A DNA stretch of 64,000 bases from a virus (IMGVR_UViG_3300036830_000438:1-64000); one strand, 5' to 3'; positions 26,742 through 36,160 are shown, numbered from the stretch's first letter. A program made the numbers and translations. Notes: generated from the letters alone by a model not told the origin.

Positions 26742-27947
26742 ATGTTCACACGAGTCAAAGGCGGCGGCTGGGCCGCGCACGAAAAGCTCACGAGCGCGCA
26801 GCAGAACCAACTCGACATCGATCACGCAAACGCGATCGATGGTGCGGGCGGCTCGGCTGGCACGCCGTACGCGCCCACGACGGCGATCGTCGTCGGCGGC
26901 GAGGGCATCGACCACGTCTACCTCGCTGACCTTCCGACGCTCAAAGCGATCGACACGACGAGCATCGCCGATGGCGCCGTGCGTTGGGTGCTCAACCTCG
27001 GGCGCTTCAAGCTCGACAAGAGCGTCTACCCGACGTTCACGGAAGATCTGCCCCTCGTCGTGGCGCCGACGACCGGCACTGGTCGTTGGTTCGCGCAAGA
27101 CGCGGGAGCGATCAACCAGTACGTACGCACGTTCACCGCGTCGGGAACGGTGACGTGGAAATGCCCGCCGAATCTCGCGCTCATCCTCGTCGAGCTCGTC
27201 GGCGGAGGTGCTGGCGGCGGCAATGGCGCGAACACTTCAAGCGCGACCGACGACGCTCCCGGCGGCGGCGGCGGCGGATCCGGCCTCCGCTTTCTCGGCG
27301 TTGTCGCACCGGTCGGGAACACAAATCACGACGTGACGGTGGGCGCGGGCGGCACGGCGAACGTCGGCCTTGGCGGCGGCAACGATGGTCGCGACAGCTC
27401 GATCCAGGTTCATCTCGGCGTCGTCCTCGCGACCGCGAAGGGTGGGCAGGCGGGATCGGGAACGCTCGCAAACGCGGGCGCCGTGCTTGTTCCGGGTGGC
27501 GCTGCCGGTGGCGCGAGTCTCGGCTCCCCGACGGCGATCCTTGGAACGCAAACGCTCTGGCCCGTCGCGTCGCTCGGCGCGGGTGGTCACACGACCAACG
27601 GCGTTGTCGCCGGGCAGCGCGGCGGCTCGTCGCCGTCGTATCTCGGTGGTGCCGGTGGTGCGAAGGGCACGACGGCCACGAACAAAGGCGGCTCCGGCGG
27701 TGGTGGCGGTGCGGCAGGCTTCGGCGGCGCAGGCGGCGCAGGCGGTGCGGGCGGCAACGGCACGGCGGGCGCAGCAGGCGCGCCGCAAAACGGCGCAGTC
27801 GGAACTTCCGCAGCTGCGAACACGGGCGCAGGCGGTGGCGGCAGTGGTGGCGCTGGAGCTGCCGGCTCTGGAAGTCCGACGATTGCCTCAGCGGGCAACG
27901 GCGGCAGCGGTTGGGTGACGATCCGCGGTTACGCGCGATTCAGTTGA
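26742..27947 (+). CDS. Tail fibre protein with glycine-rich C-terminal domain
   Basis: 401 aa from ATG 26742. Residues 1-130 form a mixed domain that would attach to the baseplate. From about 140 to 395 the chain is dominated by Gly-Gly and Gly-Ala runs with repeating GGAGG and TGAG motifs, as in glycine-rich adhesins at phage fibre tips. The end has WVTIRGYARFS. The same glycine-rich region recurs in the lipoprotein-tagged gene at 31243-32226. It converges with an oppositely directed lipoprotein gene, overlapping by 8 bases. Confidence 0.75.
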   Translation: MFTRVKGGGWAAHEKLTSAQQNQLDIDHANAIDGAGGSAGTPYAPTTAIVVGGEGIDHVYLADLPTLKAIDTTSIADGAVRWVLNLGRFKLDKSVYPTFTEDLPLVVAPTTGTGRWFAQDAGAINQYVRTFTASGTVTWKCPPNLALILVELVGGGAGGGNGANTSSATDDAPGGGGGGSGLRFLGVVAPVGNTNHDVTVGAGGTANVGLGGGNDGRDSSIQVHLGVVLATAKGGQAGSGTLANAGAVLVPGGAAGGASLGSPTAILGTQTLWPVASLGAGGHTTNGVVAGQRGGSSPSYLGGAGGAKGTTATNKGGSGGGGGAAGFGGAGGAGGAGGNGTAGAAGAPQNGAVGTSAAANTGAGGGGSGGAGAAGSGSPTIASAGNGGSGWVTIRGYARFS

Positions 27948-28383
27948 TCGTCGCGAGGCGACACGTGCCGTTGACGGTGTTCCAGCACTGCGCGCCGGTC
28001 GGCGGCGACTTGAGGCACGACGTCGGCCCGCTCGGACCGATCCAAACCCATGGTGACGTCGCGTCACACGCGCGCGGACCATCCGATGTGATGCAGGCGC
28101 TCGAGTTCACGAAGCCGAACGTCCCGCCCATGATGTGGCAGGCGTTGCCGATCGCGCACGGCTGGTCGCTGCACTTCGAATAGGTGCCCGAGCCGTCGCT
28201 CCACTGAAACGGGTACTGCTCGCACGTCGAATAGCCCGCGTGGGGGTCGTTTGGATCGATGGGTCCGATCTGGCAAACAACCTCGGTCGTGAGCGCTTGC
28301 GGAGCATTCGAGGTCGGATCGGGCGAAGAAGACGAACAGCCCACGAGCGCGACGCACACGGCAGCCAACGACAAAGACCTCAT
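27940..28383 (-). CDS. Predicted lipoprotein (inverted accessory gene)
   Basis: 147 aa from ATG on the minus strand. Signal peptide with a hydrophobic core and lipobox LVGC (Cys at 16), then a Ser/Pro linker. The mature part has eight or more Cys, suggesting disulphides in a secreted domain. It is on the strand opposite to the late operon, a moron arrangement. Likely an outer-membrane lipoprotein, perhaps expressed in the lysogen. Family unknown. Confidence 0.75.
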   Translation of the reverse strand: MRSLSLAAVCVALVGCSSSSPDPTSNAPQALTTEVVCQIGPIDPNDPHAGYSTCEQYPFQWSDGSGTYSKCSDQPCAIGNACHIMGGTFGFVNSSACITSDGPRACDATSPWVWIGPSGPTSCLKSPPTGAQCWNTVNGTCRLATIN

Positions 28384-28430
28384 GTACGTACTCTAACCAC
28401 GCAGACGTCGAGTCGAAAGCACGTTCACGG

Positions 28431-29183
28431 TCATTTACGATCACATCCGGGCTTGATTGACAGTTTGCCATCGGGCGTAGTGACAAATGGTTCTTCGCAT
28501 GGCGACGAAGACGCTTTGGGCGCGACGAGCACGACGGTTCGCGGCGGCGGCGCGCCAGGTTGCGCGGTTCCTGGATGGTTCTCCGGCACATCGAACATGC
28601 CGACGACGTCAACGGCTTTTCTCTCAACGTGAGCCGCGCTCTCGTAAGCGAAAATATCGAGCACGACCGCGCAGAGGCGCGCGTACGAGCCTGCCACGAT
28701 TGAACCAACCGCACCCGCGGCACCAAACGAGAACACGTTGCCTGCGTCGCTTTGCATGAGGCCCTCGAAGCTCGGCGCGGGAGTGGATCGGTCGACCTTG
28801 ATCTCGATGATGCTTCCGGAGAAGCACACTCGCTTGCCGCGCTCCGCATCGATGTCGCGCGTTGCGAGGCCGTAGTTCGTCTCGTCCCGCTCGGTCGCAA
28901 CGTCCGACCATCCCATGTGGACGGATGCCCATTGCGCCATGAGGTCCGCACCGGCGCTGTGCTGACCAGTCGCACGCTGACCAAACTGCGGCTTCACGAA
29001 CACGAGCGCATCAAAGAGCGACCGCATGTCCATCACCGTCTTCGGCCTGGGCGCCACGACGTCGGTCACGGCGATCGGCTCGACGGGCTGAGGTTGATGC
29101 GGCGGAAACGCCCACAACGCCACGCCAAACAGCGTCGCGCCGAGGATCAGAATCGCGAGTAGCCAACCAGTGCGTGCGGACAC
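28431..29183 (-). CDS. Membrane-anchored hypothetical protein (inverted accessory gene)
   Basis: 250 aa from GTG 29183; an upstream in-frame start at 29228 is possible. One N-terminal transmembrane segment (about 8-25, ILILGATLFGVALWA), then a Pro-rich linker and a large periplasmic domain with few cysteines. It forms a two-gene minus-strand island with the lipoprotein, separated by 47 bases, and is divergent from the next fibre gene. No family recognised. Confidence 0.65.
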   Translation of the reverse strand: MSARTGWLLAILILGATLFGVALWAFPPHQPQPVEPIAVTDVVAPRPKTVMDMRSLFDALVFVKPQFGQRATGQHSAGADLMAQWASVHMGWSDVATERDETNYGLATRDIDAERGKRVCFSGSIIEIKVDRSTPAPSFEGLMQSDAGNVFSFGAAGAVGSIVAGSYARLCAVVLDIFAYESAAHVERKAVDVVGMFDVPENHPGTAQPGAPPPRTVVLVAPKASSSPCEEPFVTTPDGKLSIKPGCDRK

Positions 29184-29237
29184 GGCGCGAGCGTACGCGC
29201 AGCCGCCGTCACGTCGCAACCAGAGCACGGAACACGA

Positions 29238-30017
29238 ATGACCTCAGCGATCTGCACCGTGAACGGCCTCTCGACCGTCGGGGGCGTAGACGTCGCCGAC
29301 GACCTCGGCACCGTCACGATCCAACTCGTCGACCTCGCCGCCGAAGAGTGGAGCATCAGCGTCGTCGGAACCGACGACCTTGTCGCGACGCCGTCGCTCT
29401 CCATCAACTACACAACGAAAACGGCAACATTCACGAAGCCCGCAGGACCGTGGTCGCTCATCCTTCAGTCGCAGGTCGACAACGGCAAGGACATCAACCA
29501 AAAGCCGCAGCCGACGTACACGACGACGTTCAAGATCTCGGTGCTCGCGTCCGGCGCCCTTCGTCTCCTCGCAAGTAACGAGCGCGCCGAAGGATCGGCA
29601 TCGTTCGGTTGGATCACCGTCTTCAACGCGCTCGTACATGCAGGCGGCGGATCATCGAGTAGCGGCTTCTCGTCCGTACTCGCCATCACCGGCACGGGTA
29701 CGACGGTTCTCACGCCGACGACGGGCCGAAACCTCGTCACGCTCGCCAGCGTCACCGGCGCACTCGTCGCCGAGTTCCCCGCCGCCCCCACCGTCGGCTG
29801 CTCGTTCCTTTTCAAACTGAAGGACACGAGCATGACCCTCTCGAGCGGCGCGCACACGTTTCAGGTGAACGGCAACGGACATCACGTCGAATTCGAGGGC
29901 TCCAACGACGCAGGCGGCACGGACCTTTCGCCCGTGTTCGGAATTGACAACTTCGGGTCGCCTGGCGGCGGCGCGATTGAATACGCATGGGACGGTTCAA
30001 CATGGCTCAGCGTCTAG
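29238..30017 (+). CDS. Putative tail fibre / virion surface protein
   Basis: 259 aa from ATG 29238. Beta-rich, Thr/Ser/Gly rich, with a C-terminal region (GGAIEYAWDGSTWLSV) of the type found at fibre ends. It overlaps the next gene by 16 bases. The virion role is inferred from composition and place. Confidence 0.55.
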   Translation: MTSAICTVNGLSTVGGVDVADDLGTVTIQLVDLAAEEWSISVVGTDDLVATPSLSINYTTKTATFTKPAGPWSLILQSQVDNGKDINQKPQPTYTTTFKISVLASGALRLLASNERAEGSASFGWITVFNALVHAGGGSSSSGFSSVLAITGTGTTVLTPTTGRNLVTLASVTGALVAEFPAAPTVGCSFLFKLKDTSMTLSSGAHTFQVNGNGHHVEFEGSNDAGGTDLSPVFGIDNFGSPGGGAIEYAWDGSTWLSV

Positions 30018-31240
30018 CGCCCCTCATCACGCTTCTTTGCGCGTCGTGCGTCTCGTACGTGCCGCAAGACTTTATGTCGGCGAGCGCGACGAAGAGCGCC
30101 GCGCCCAAGCTTGGATCGGTGACGCCGATCCAATTCGCGGGCGACCTCTCCGGCAACTACTCGACGCAAAACGTCCTCAAGTGGCGGAACAAGTCCCTCG
30201 ACGCGACGACGATGGGCGCGCCGACGGATGCGCAGATCCCGATCTACGTGAACGGGTCGAGCGCGTGGAAGTCCGTCACCATGTCGGGCGACGTCACGCT
30301 GAGCAATGCGGGTGTCGCGACGGTCGCGTCGAGCGCCAAGGGCATCACGCAGCTCACGGGCGAAGTGACGGCCGGTCCTGGCTCTGGATCTCAAGCGTCA
30401 GTGGTGACCGGGCCGTTCTCACAATCCGCACTAGCGTGGGGGGCCGGCGTTTCGGCAGCGTCGCTCGGTACGAACAAAGCTGGCGCGACGCTATCGCTGC
30501 AAGCCGACGTCGGCGCGAACGTCATGCGGCTCGCTGGCGGCACGCAAAATGGTTTCGCGCTCGGCGCAAACCCTGCAACCGTCGGGCACTTGCGGTCGCC
30601 CAATAATTTTGTGTGGATGGCGCGCGACGCGTCGAACGGCAGCGACCTCGCCGTCGTCACATTGAACTCGTCCAACGAATTCATCTTTGGTGACCTTGCG
30701 TCGCAAGCCTCGTACATCGAAACGAACTGCTTAGCGAGCGGCGCAATTTGTCTTGCAGCAGCCGGCGGCTGGGGCCTGGAGTGGACGTCTGGTCAGCTTC
30801 TCAGCGTCAACGGCGGGCTTACGATCGGCACGCAACTCGGCGCATCATACATGACGACGATCGTCTCTGGTAGTGGCGCAACGAATGTCGTTGCGTCAGC
30901 GACGGGCGGCGTCGGAACGGGCACCACCACTATCAACGGTGCCCTAAAGGTGACGACGCGCACGATCACCGGCAACCTCACGATCGACACGACGACAACG
31001 GACAACATCGTCGTCGTCGACACGTCCAGCGGCGTCGTCTCCGTCACGCTCCCCACGCCCACGAACGGGCGCGAGATAGAGCTGATTGACAAAAAGTCCA
31101 CGTGGGGCACGAACGTCCTCACGCTCGTGCGCAACGGCTCTGAGAAAATAGACAACGTCGCCGCGTCGCGCGTCGTCTCGACGTCCGGTGCGCGCTGCAA
31201 AGTGTGGAGTGACGGAACCGATTGGTACACGGGGTGCTAA
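30002..31240 (+). CDS. Fibre-like protein with N-terminal lipoprotein-type signal
   Basis: 412 aa from ATG 30002; an ATG at 29987 would add five residues before the signal. The first residues are a hydrophobic leader ending at ASC (MAQRLAPLITLLCASC), a plausible though not textbook lipobox. The remainder is a fibre-like, Ser/Thr/Gly-rich beta chain, ending with a domain (DTTTTDNIVVVDTS, then a charged C-terminus) seen at phage fibre tips. A secretion signal on a fibre-like protein is unexpected; see findings. Confidence 0.6.
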   Translation: MAQRLAPLITLLCASCVSYVPQDFMSASATKSAAPKLGSVTPIQFAGDLSGNYSTQNVLKWRNKSLDATTMGAPTDAQIPIYVNGSSAWKSVTMSGDVTLSNAGVATVASSAKGITQLTGEVTAGPGSGSQASVVTGPFSQSALAWGAGVSAASLGTNKAGATLSLQADVGANVMRLAGGTQNGFALGANPATVGHLRSPNNFVWMARDASNGSDLAVVTLNSSNEFIFGDLASQASYIETNCLASGAICLAAAGGWGLEWTSGQLLSVNGGLTIGTQLGASYMTTIVSGSGATNVVASATGGVGTGTTTINGALKVTTRTITGNLTIDTTTTDNIVVVDTSSGVVSVTLPTPTNGREIELIDKKSTWGTNVLTLVRNGSEKIDNVAASRVVSTSGARCKVWSDGTDWYTGC

Positions 31241-31242
31241 AC

Positions 31243-32226
<984 letters not shown>

Positions 32227-32231
32227 AAGAC

Positions 32232-32609
32232 ATGCCCAACAACGACACGCCTTCGCCGCCCGACACGCCGCGTGACGGCATTCACTCCACGGTCGACGTG
32301 GGCTCGCTCGCCGAACGCGCGATCGACAAGGCGCACGACGCGAAGAAGATCGCGATGCACGCCGACGACCGCTCGGCGGAAGCGCTGCAGCTCTCGAAGA
32401 AGCACGCCGAGATGATCGAGCTGCTCCCCGCGATGAACACGAAGCTCGAGCTCGCGCTCCGTCCGCGGGCCATTCACCCGATAGTGCAGGGCACCGTCGC
32501 AGTCGCGGCGATCTTCTGGACGCTCTTTCTCGGGTCGATCGCGTACACGCTCGTCCACCCGACGCCCGCGCGCGCGTCGGTGCCCGTCGTGGAGACGGCC
32601 AGGCGATGA
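32232..32609 (+). CDS. Single-TM protein, lysis-cassette candidate
   Basis: 125 aa from ATG 32232, 5 bases after the fibre-like lipoprotein. A helical soluble part (about 20-75) precedes one TM segment (about 84-106, VAVAAIFWTLFLGSIAYTLV). It overlaps the next gene by 4 bases. The next gene has the same build, so both may form a membrane complex (holin or antiholin type). This is a context-based guess. Confidence 0.55.
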   Translation: MPNNDTPSPPDTPRDGIHSTVDVGSLAERAIDKAHDAKKIAMHADDRSAEALQLSKKHAEMIELLPAMNTKLELALRPRAIHPIVQGTVAVAAIFWTLFLGSIAYTLVHPTPARASVPVVETARR

Positions 32610-32929
32610 GCAATAAGAGCGATCCGCCGAAGCTCGACGAGCCGTTCAAAAAAGAGCTGGCCTCGTTCGCGCTCTCCGCATTCGACGATCCCGACGAGAT
32701 CACGAAAACGACGCTCGCCGCCGCGCGGGCCATCATCGCCGACGGCAAGTCCAACAGGCGAGACGCGGATTCGACGCGCTCCCTTCTTGCGATCCTCGGC
32801 GTCGTGTCGGACCTCCGCAAACAGCAACGGCAGCTCCGTCGCGCGTTCGCGATCGTCGCGCTCTTCGCGCTCGCGCTTTGGATGCTCGAGAAGTTCGGGC
32901 TGATTCAGTTCACGCTCGTTCACCACTGA
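32606..32929 (+). CDS. Single-TM protein, lysis-cassette candidate
   Basis: 107 aa, ATG overlapping the previous stop. Charged helix first, then one TM segment near the C-terminus (about 82-102, FAIVALFALALWMLEKFGLI). Paired with the upstream gene. Candidate holin partner or signal-arrest membrane protein; not proven. Confidence 0.55.
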   Translation: MSNKSDPPKLDEPFKKELASFALSAFDDPDEITKTTLAAARAIIADGKSNRRDADSTRSLLAILGVVSDLRKQQRQLRRAFAIVALFALALWMLEKFGLIQFTLVHH

Positions 32930-33042
32930 GTTCGACGCGGCATCGGGTGTAGCCCGCTGGTCCGCTCGTCCGAAGGCGAAGCGCGGCCTTGATCGCGCCC
33001 GTGAGGGGCCAAGCGGCAGCCAACGAAAAGCCCACCATCACC

Positions 33043-33058
33043 GCGCGCTTCGGCGCGC
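33043..33058 (+). promoter_or_regulatory. UUCG tetraloop hairpin before a membrane-protein gene
   Basis: GCGCGC (33043-33048) TTCG GCGCGC (33053-33058) forms a very stable UUCG hairpin ending 2 bases before the GAGGA ribosome binding site (33060-33064) of the gene at 33070. It may modulate translation of a possible holin. Confidence 0.4.
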
Positions 33059-33069
33059 TGAGGACACGA

Positions 33070-33381
33070 ATGTATCGAGGCCCGATGACGTGCGCCTACT
33101 GCGGCGTCACGCAGCCCATCGATGCGTTCCCGCTTCTGCACTGGGCCGAGTGCCACACGTGCTTTCAGAAACACGCTCAGGAGAGAACCATCATGAACCC
33201 GCTCAAGAACTTCGACTACAAACACGCGCTCGCGCTCATTGCGTGCGGCGCCGTCCTCGGCCTCGCTCAGGTGCCCGCGCTGAAGCCGTTCGACACGGTG
33301 ATCTACGCGGTCGCAACGCCGCTCTTCCTCTACGCCGGCATGGCGCTTCCGCAACTCGGCGGAAAGAAGGACGCGTCGTGA
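33070..33381 (+). CDS. Putative holin-like membrane protein with dual start and zinc-knuckle extension
   Basis: 103 aa from ATG 33070 (GAGGA, spacing 5). A second in-frame ATG at 33193 has AGGAGAG at spacing 8 and would give a 62-aa protein with two hydrophobic segments (HALALIACGAVLGLA and VIYAVATPLFLYAG). The N-terminal extension carries CAYC and a CHTC pair. Dual starts are known for holin/antiholin pairs. Role is inferred from place, size and topology. Confidence 0.5.
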   Translation: MYRGPMTCAYCGVTQPIDAFPLLHWAECHTCFQKHAQERTIMNPLKNFDYKHALALIACGAVLGLAQVPALKPFDTVIYAVATPLFLYAGMALPQLGGKKDAS

Positions 33382-33779
33382 AGCGCCTCGCGATCCACGG
33401 TCTCCTATGCGCCATCGGTTGGGGCTGTCTTGCGATCACGACCGTGCGCGACGTGCGCGCACCGCGAGCCATCCCAGTGCTCTCGCTCGAAGCGTGCAGC
33501 GGCAATCCGCAGCAGGACGCGAACACCGCGAACGATTGGATCAACGGCTTCCTCAACAGCGCGCAATACGCGTGCACCCAGCTCTCGTCGCTCACGAGCG
33601 CGCCCGAGCTCGCCGTCGCGTGCGGCATCATCAACATCGGCGACAAGCTCGCGCCTGCGGTGGAGCACTTCATCGAGTCGCTCATCCTCGGACGCCAAGC
33701 TGCGGTCGCGAAGGGCTTGATGTTCGATCGCGCTGGCGCGGTCTGGTTCAAGCCGGCGCTCGACGGCGGCGCGCAGTGA
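33378..33779 (+). CDS. Hypothetical secreted or membrane-anchored protein
   Basis: 133 aa, GTG overlapping the previous stop. The N-terminal segment VKRLAIHGLLCAIGWGCLAI is a signal or anchor. A helical mature domain follows with a few Cys. It overlaps the peptidase-like gene by 4 bases. Function unknown. Confidence 0.55.
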   Translation: MKRLAIHGLLCAIGWGCLAITTVRDVRAPRAIPVLSLEACSGNPQQDANTANDWINGFLNSAQYACTQLSSLTSAPELAVACGIINIGDKLAPAVEHFIESLILGRQAAVAKGLMFDRAGAVWFKPALDGGAQ

Positions 33780-34606
33780 AGCTCGGCAAGGGCCTTCGTC
33801 GCGACAGCGCCGACCATCCGTGGCGGAAGAAGCAGCGCGACGCGCGGCATCTCCTCGGCGGTTCGTCGCACATCGGAGTGAAGCGCGCGCCCGGTACCGC
33901 CTTCCTCCTCCGCGCGTTCGAGGGGCCAAAGTTCGATCAGCTCGGCTGCGAAGGGTGCACAATGCACTCGTTTTCGTCCGGGCTCACGATCGTTACGAAC
34001 TTCGTGAGCACGCCCCTCGGCTTCGTCGCGTCGCCGCTCGACGGCTACGTCGGCGCGCGGTGCATCGGGCGCGCCGGCGCGGTCGACGTTCCGCTCGCGG
34101 ACGACGGCGCGATGCTGGCCGACCTCGCCACGTACGTCAGCCGCTTCGGCGTGCGCCCGATCGGCGCGCTCAACCCGCGGGGCTTCACCGACGTCACGAC
34201 CGGACCGGGCGGAAACGTCAACATCGAGCCGAACCTCCCCGCGCTCGAAGAAGACGCGCAGGCGCTCATCGTCGGCGAATACCGCCTCGACCTCGCGGCA
34301 CTCACGATCGTCGACGACCTCTGCGCGCTGATCGACAAGGGCATCCCGCCATGGTTCGGCGGTCCCGTCGGCGCGCGCTTCGAGGGCTACCGCGCCGGCG
34401 ATCCTGCGTGTCCCGCTGAGCCCACCGGCGACGGGCACGCGACCGTCGGCACGGGCTACTTCGTGAACGACGATGGGTCCGTCGACTTCGACATCCTCTC
34501 GAGTTGGAGCGCCACGTTCGGAGATGACGGGCACGCGCGCGTCTCGAGCGCGTGGGTTCTGTCGCAGTGGGACGCGTACGCGCTCACGGTTCGGAGGGCA
34601 GCATGA
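33776..34606 (+). CDS. Papain-like cysteine peptidase fold protein
   Basis: 276 aa from GTG 33776. The papain-type signature is visible: Q55 followed by GCEGCTMHS, with Cys61 in the catalytic position; GHATVGTGYF with His221; and LSSW at 241-244, where papain has Asn-Ser-Trp, so the usual Asn is Ser. No signal peptide is obvious. It lies within the lysis/lipoprotein cassette. It could cleave a host or virion protein or peptide cross-bridges; the substrate is unknown. Confidence 0.65.
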   Translation: MKLGKGLRRDSADHPWRKKQRDARHLLGGSSHIGVKRAPGTAFLLRAFEGPKFDQLGCEGCTMHSFSSGLTIVTNFVSTPLGFVASPLDGYVGARCIGRAGAVDVPLADDGAMLADLATYVSRFGVRPIGALNPRGFTDVTTGPGGNVNIEPNLPALEEDAQALIVGEYRLDLAALTIVDDLCALIDKGIPPWFGGPVGARFEGYRAGDPACPAEPTGDGHATVGTGYFVNDDGSVDFDILSSWSATFGDDGHARVSSAWVLSQWDAYALTVRRAA

Positions 34607-34920
34607 TTGTCCGCGTTCGTGTCCAGCGATTCCTCTACGGGCTCGCCACGTTGGGCGTCTTGGCGGCGCTCGCGTGTCCGCTCGGATGTCCTGGCCCGCA
34701 GCCACCCCATCAGGACGCGGCGGATGGGGCCATTCGCGGCACGCCTCAAACGTTCTGCGATTCGCTCGCGCGCAACGGCTGCAAGGCGGGACTCGATCCG
34801 CACTGCGTCGATGTGGTTGCCAACGCCGTCGACGCGGGCCTCACGAGGATCAATCTCACGCTCTGCGCGAACGCGCAGTCGAAGGACGCGGTCATCGCGT
34901 GCGGTGCGTCTTGCGAGTGA
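34603..34920 (+). CDS. Small Cys-rich lipoprotein
   Basis: 105 aa from ATG 34603 (ATGA overlap). Signal peptide with hydrophobic core GLATLGVLAALAC and a lipobox near PLGC. The mature part has several cysteines. In Gram-negative hosts phage lipoproteins in the lysis cassette often act as outer-membrane spanin subunits; that is an option here. Confidence 0.65.
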   Translation: MIVRVRVQRFLYGLATLGVLAALACPLGCPGPQPPHQDAADGAIRGTPQTFCDSLARNGCKAGLDPHCVDVVANAVDAGLTRINLTLCANAQSKDAVIACGASCE

Positions 34921-35090
34921 AGCGCCGTCCGACGCCGGCGTCCGTGCATCGCGAGGTGCGCGTGTTGAGGAAGCTCGTCATCGATCTCGCTGAGGCGCTT
35001 TACACGCACACGCGCACGGACATCGCGCCGGATGCCGCTCTTCCAAAGATGCGCCGGATCGTCGTTCGACTGCGAAAGGATCATCAATGA
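34917..35090 (+). CDS. Small basic hypothetical protein
   Basis: 57 aa, GTG overlapping the preceding TGA and ending with an ATGA overlap to the next gene. Highly basic (many Arg and Lys), helical. The overlaps on both sides support expression. Function unknown. Confidence 0.5.
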   Translation: MKRRPTPASVHREVRVLRKLVIDLAEALYTHTRTDIAPDAALPKMRRIVVRLRKDHQ

Positions 35091-35485
35091 AAACGGTTGC
35101 TCGCTCCGTCGCGTCCCTCGCGATTGTCGCCACGCTCTGCTCGTGCGCGATCGTGAAGTCCGTCGTCGACCTCGCCGCGTGCATCACCGACCACGCCATC
35201 GACGGCGACTCGCTCGCGAAGATCGCGGAGGGCTGCGGTTCCGACATTCCGCCCGTGGTCACGGCGATCATCCAGTCTACCGACCAGCGCGTGCTCTCCT
35301 CGAAGGCGCACGTCGAGTGCGAGACGCTCTGGAAGGTCGTCGAGACCCAAGCGCCGAAGCACGAGTTGTGGGGCGATGCGGGCGCGACGTCCGCGAACTG
35401 GTCGCTCATCTACGACGGAAACGCCTGTTACGCGCAGACGGTGCCGAGTGTCGGCGGCACGTGTCTGCAGGCGGGCGCACGATGA
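35087..35485 (+). CDS. Lipoprotein
   Basis: 132 aa. The signal peptide MKTVARSVASLAIVATLCSC ends in lipobox LCSC (Cys20). The mature domain is helical with paired cysteines. Part of the same lipoprotein-rich lysis/accessory cassette. Candidate outer-membrane spanin or surface-exclusion protein; not resolved. Confidence 0.68.
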   Translation: MKTVARSVASLAIVATLCSCAIVKSVVDLAACITDHAIDGDSLAKIAEGCGSDIPPVVTAIIQSTDQRVLSSKAHVECETLWKVVETQAPKHELWGDAGATSANWSLIYDGNACYAQTVPSVGGTCLQAGAR

Positions 35486-35766
35486 GAGTCGGCGCGGTTC
35501 TGTTCGCCGGCGCGCTCCTCATCGTCGCGTGCGGCTGGAACGCCGCCACGATGAACCCCGAATCGAAAGAGTGGCCGTGCGGCACGCGCGGCATCGTTTG
35601 CGGCGGCTCCTACCCGCACGCGTCGTGCTGCTGGCAAGGCGACACCTGCGGCGGCGTCGATCCGGCGTGCCCCGAAGGGTATTGCTGCTGGGTCGGTGAC
35701 GACGGCAGCGAATTGAAGCTCGGCGAGTCGGGCTCACACCTGCGGATGCGTCCGCAGCGTCCGTAA
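35482..35766 (+). CDS. Cys-rich small lipoprotein
   Basis: 94 aa from ATG 35482 (ATGA overlap). Hydrophobic leader with lipobox IVAC (Cys near 17), then eight Cys in a short span (CGTRGIVC, CCW, CPEGYCCW), suggesting a disulphide-knotted surface domain. Family unknown. Confidence 0.65.
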   Translation: MRVGAVLFAGALLIVACGWNAATMNPESKEWPCGTRGIVCGGSYPHASCCWQGDTCGGVDPACPEGYCCWVGDDGSELKLGESGSHLRMRPQRP

Positions 35767-35771
35767 TCCGC

Positions 35772-35990
35772 ATGCCTTTCGAAGATGGGCGGCCGACACC
35801 GGACGAGATCGAGCGGCAGCGCGAGGTCGACGCGTATCTCGAGCTCGAGCGATCGCGTTCACTCCCAAAGAAGATCGCCGACGAGGCCGACCAGACCTCG
35901 CAGCGGTCGGCCGTCTTTTACAGCGCGCTCGCCGTCGTCATCGCCGTGATTGCCACGTCGTGCGCCGCGCTCGCGATCCACGGCTTCTGA
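35772..35990 (+). CDS. Small tail-anchored membrane protein
   Basis: 72 aa from ATG 35772. Charged helix of about 45 residues, then one TM segment at the C-terminus (VFYSALAVVIAVIATSCAALAI). Build resembles inner-membrane spanin or holin-associated proteins. The last base overlaps the next ATG (TGATG). Confidence 0.55.
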   Translation: MPFEDGRPTPDEIERQREVDAYLELERSRSLPKKIADEADQTSQRSAVFYSALAVVIAVIATSCAALAIHGF

Positions 35991-36160
35991 TGTTGTGTTT
36001 CCGATGCCGCGAGCGCGAGGCGAATCCGGCGAACTTCGGCACCTGCGATCCGTGCGACGACGCCGACCCGCAGGCGTTCGCCTTGTGCCGCGACGTCATC
36101 GGCGAGACCTCGTCGGATCGGACGACGCGCGAACTGCTCGAACTTCCGTGGAGGGCGTGA
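35990..36160 (+). CDS. Zinc-knuckle miniprotein
   Basis: 56 aa from ATG 35990. Two Cys pairs, CFRC near residue 3 and CDPC near 20, plus a later Cys, are probably zinc binding. First of a run of four tiny Cys-containing genes between the lipoproteins and the endolysin. No function known. Confidence 0.5.
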   Translation: MLCFRCREREANPANFGTCDPCDDADPQAFALCRDVIGETSSDRTTRELLELPWRA

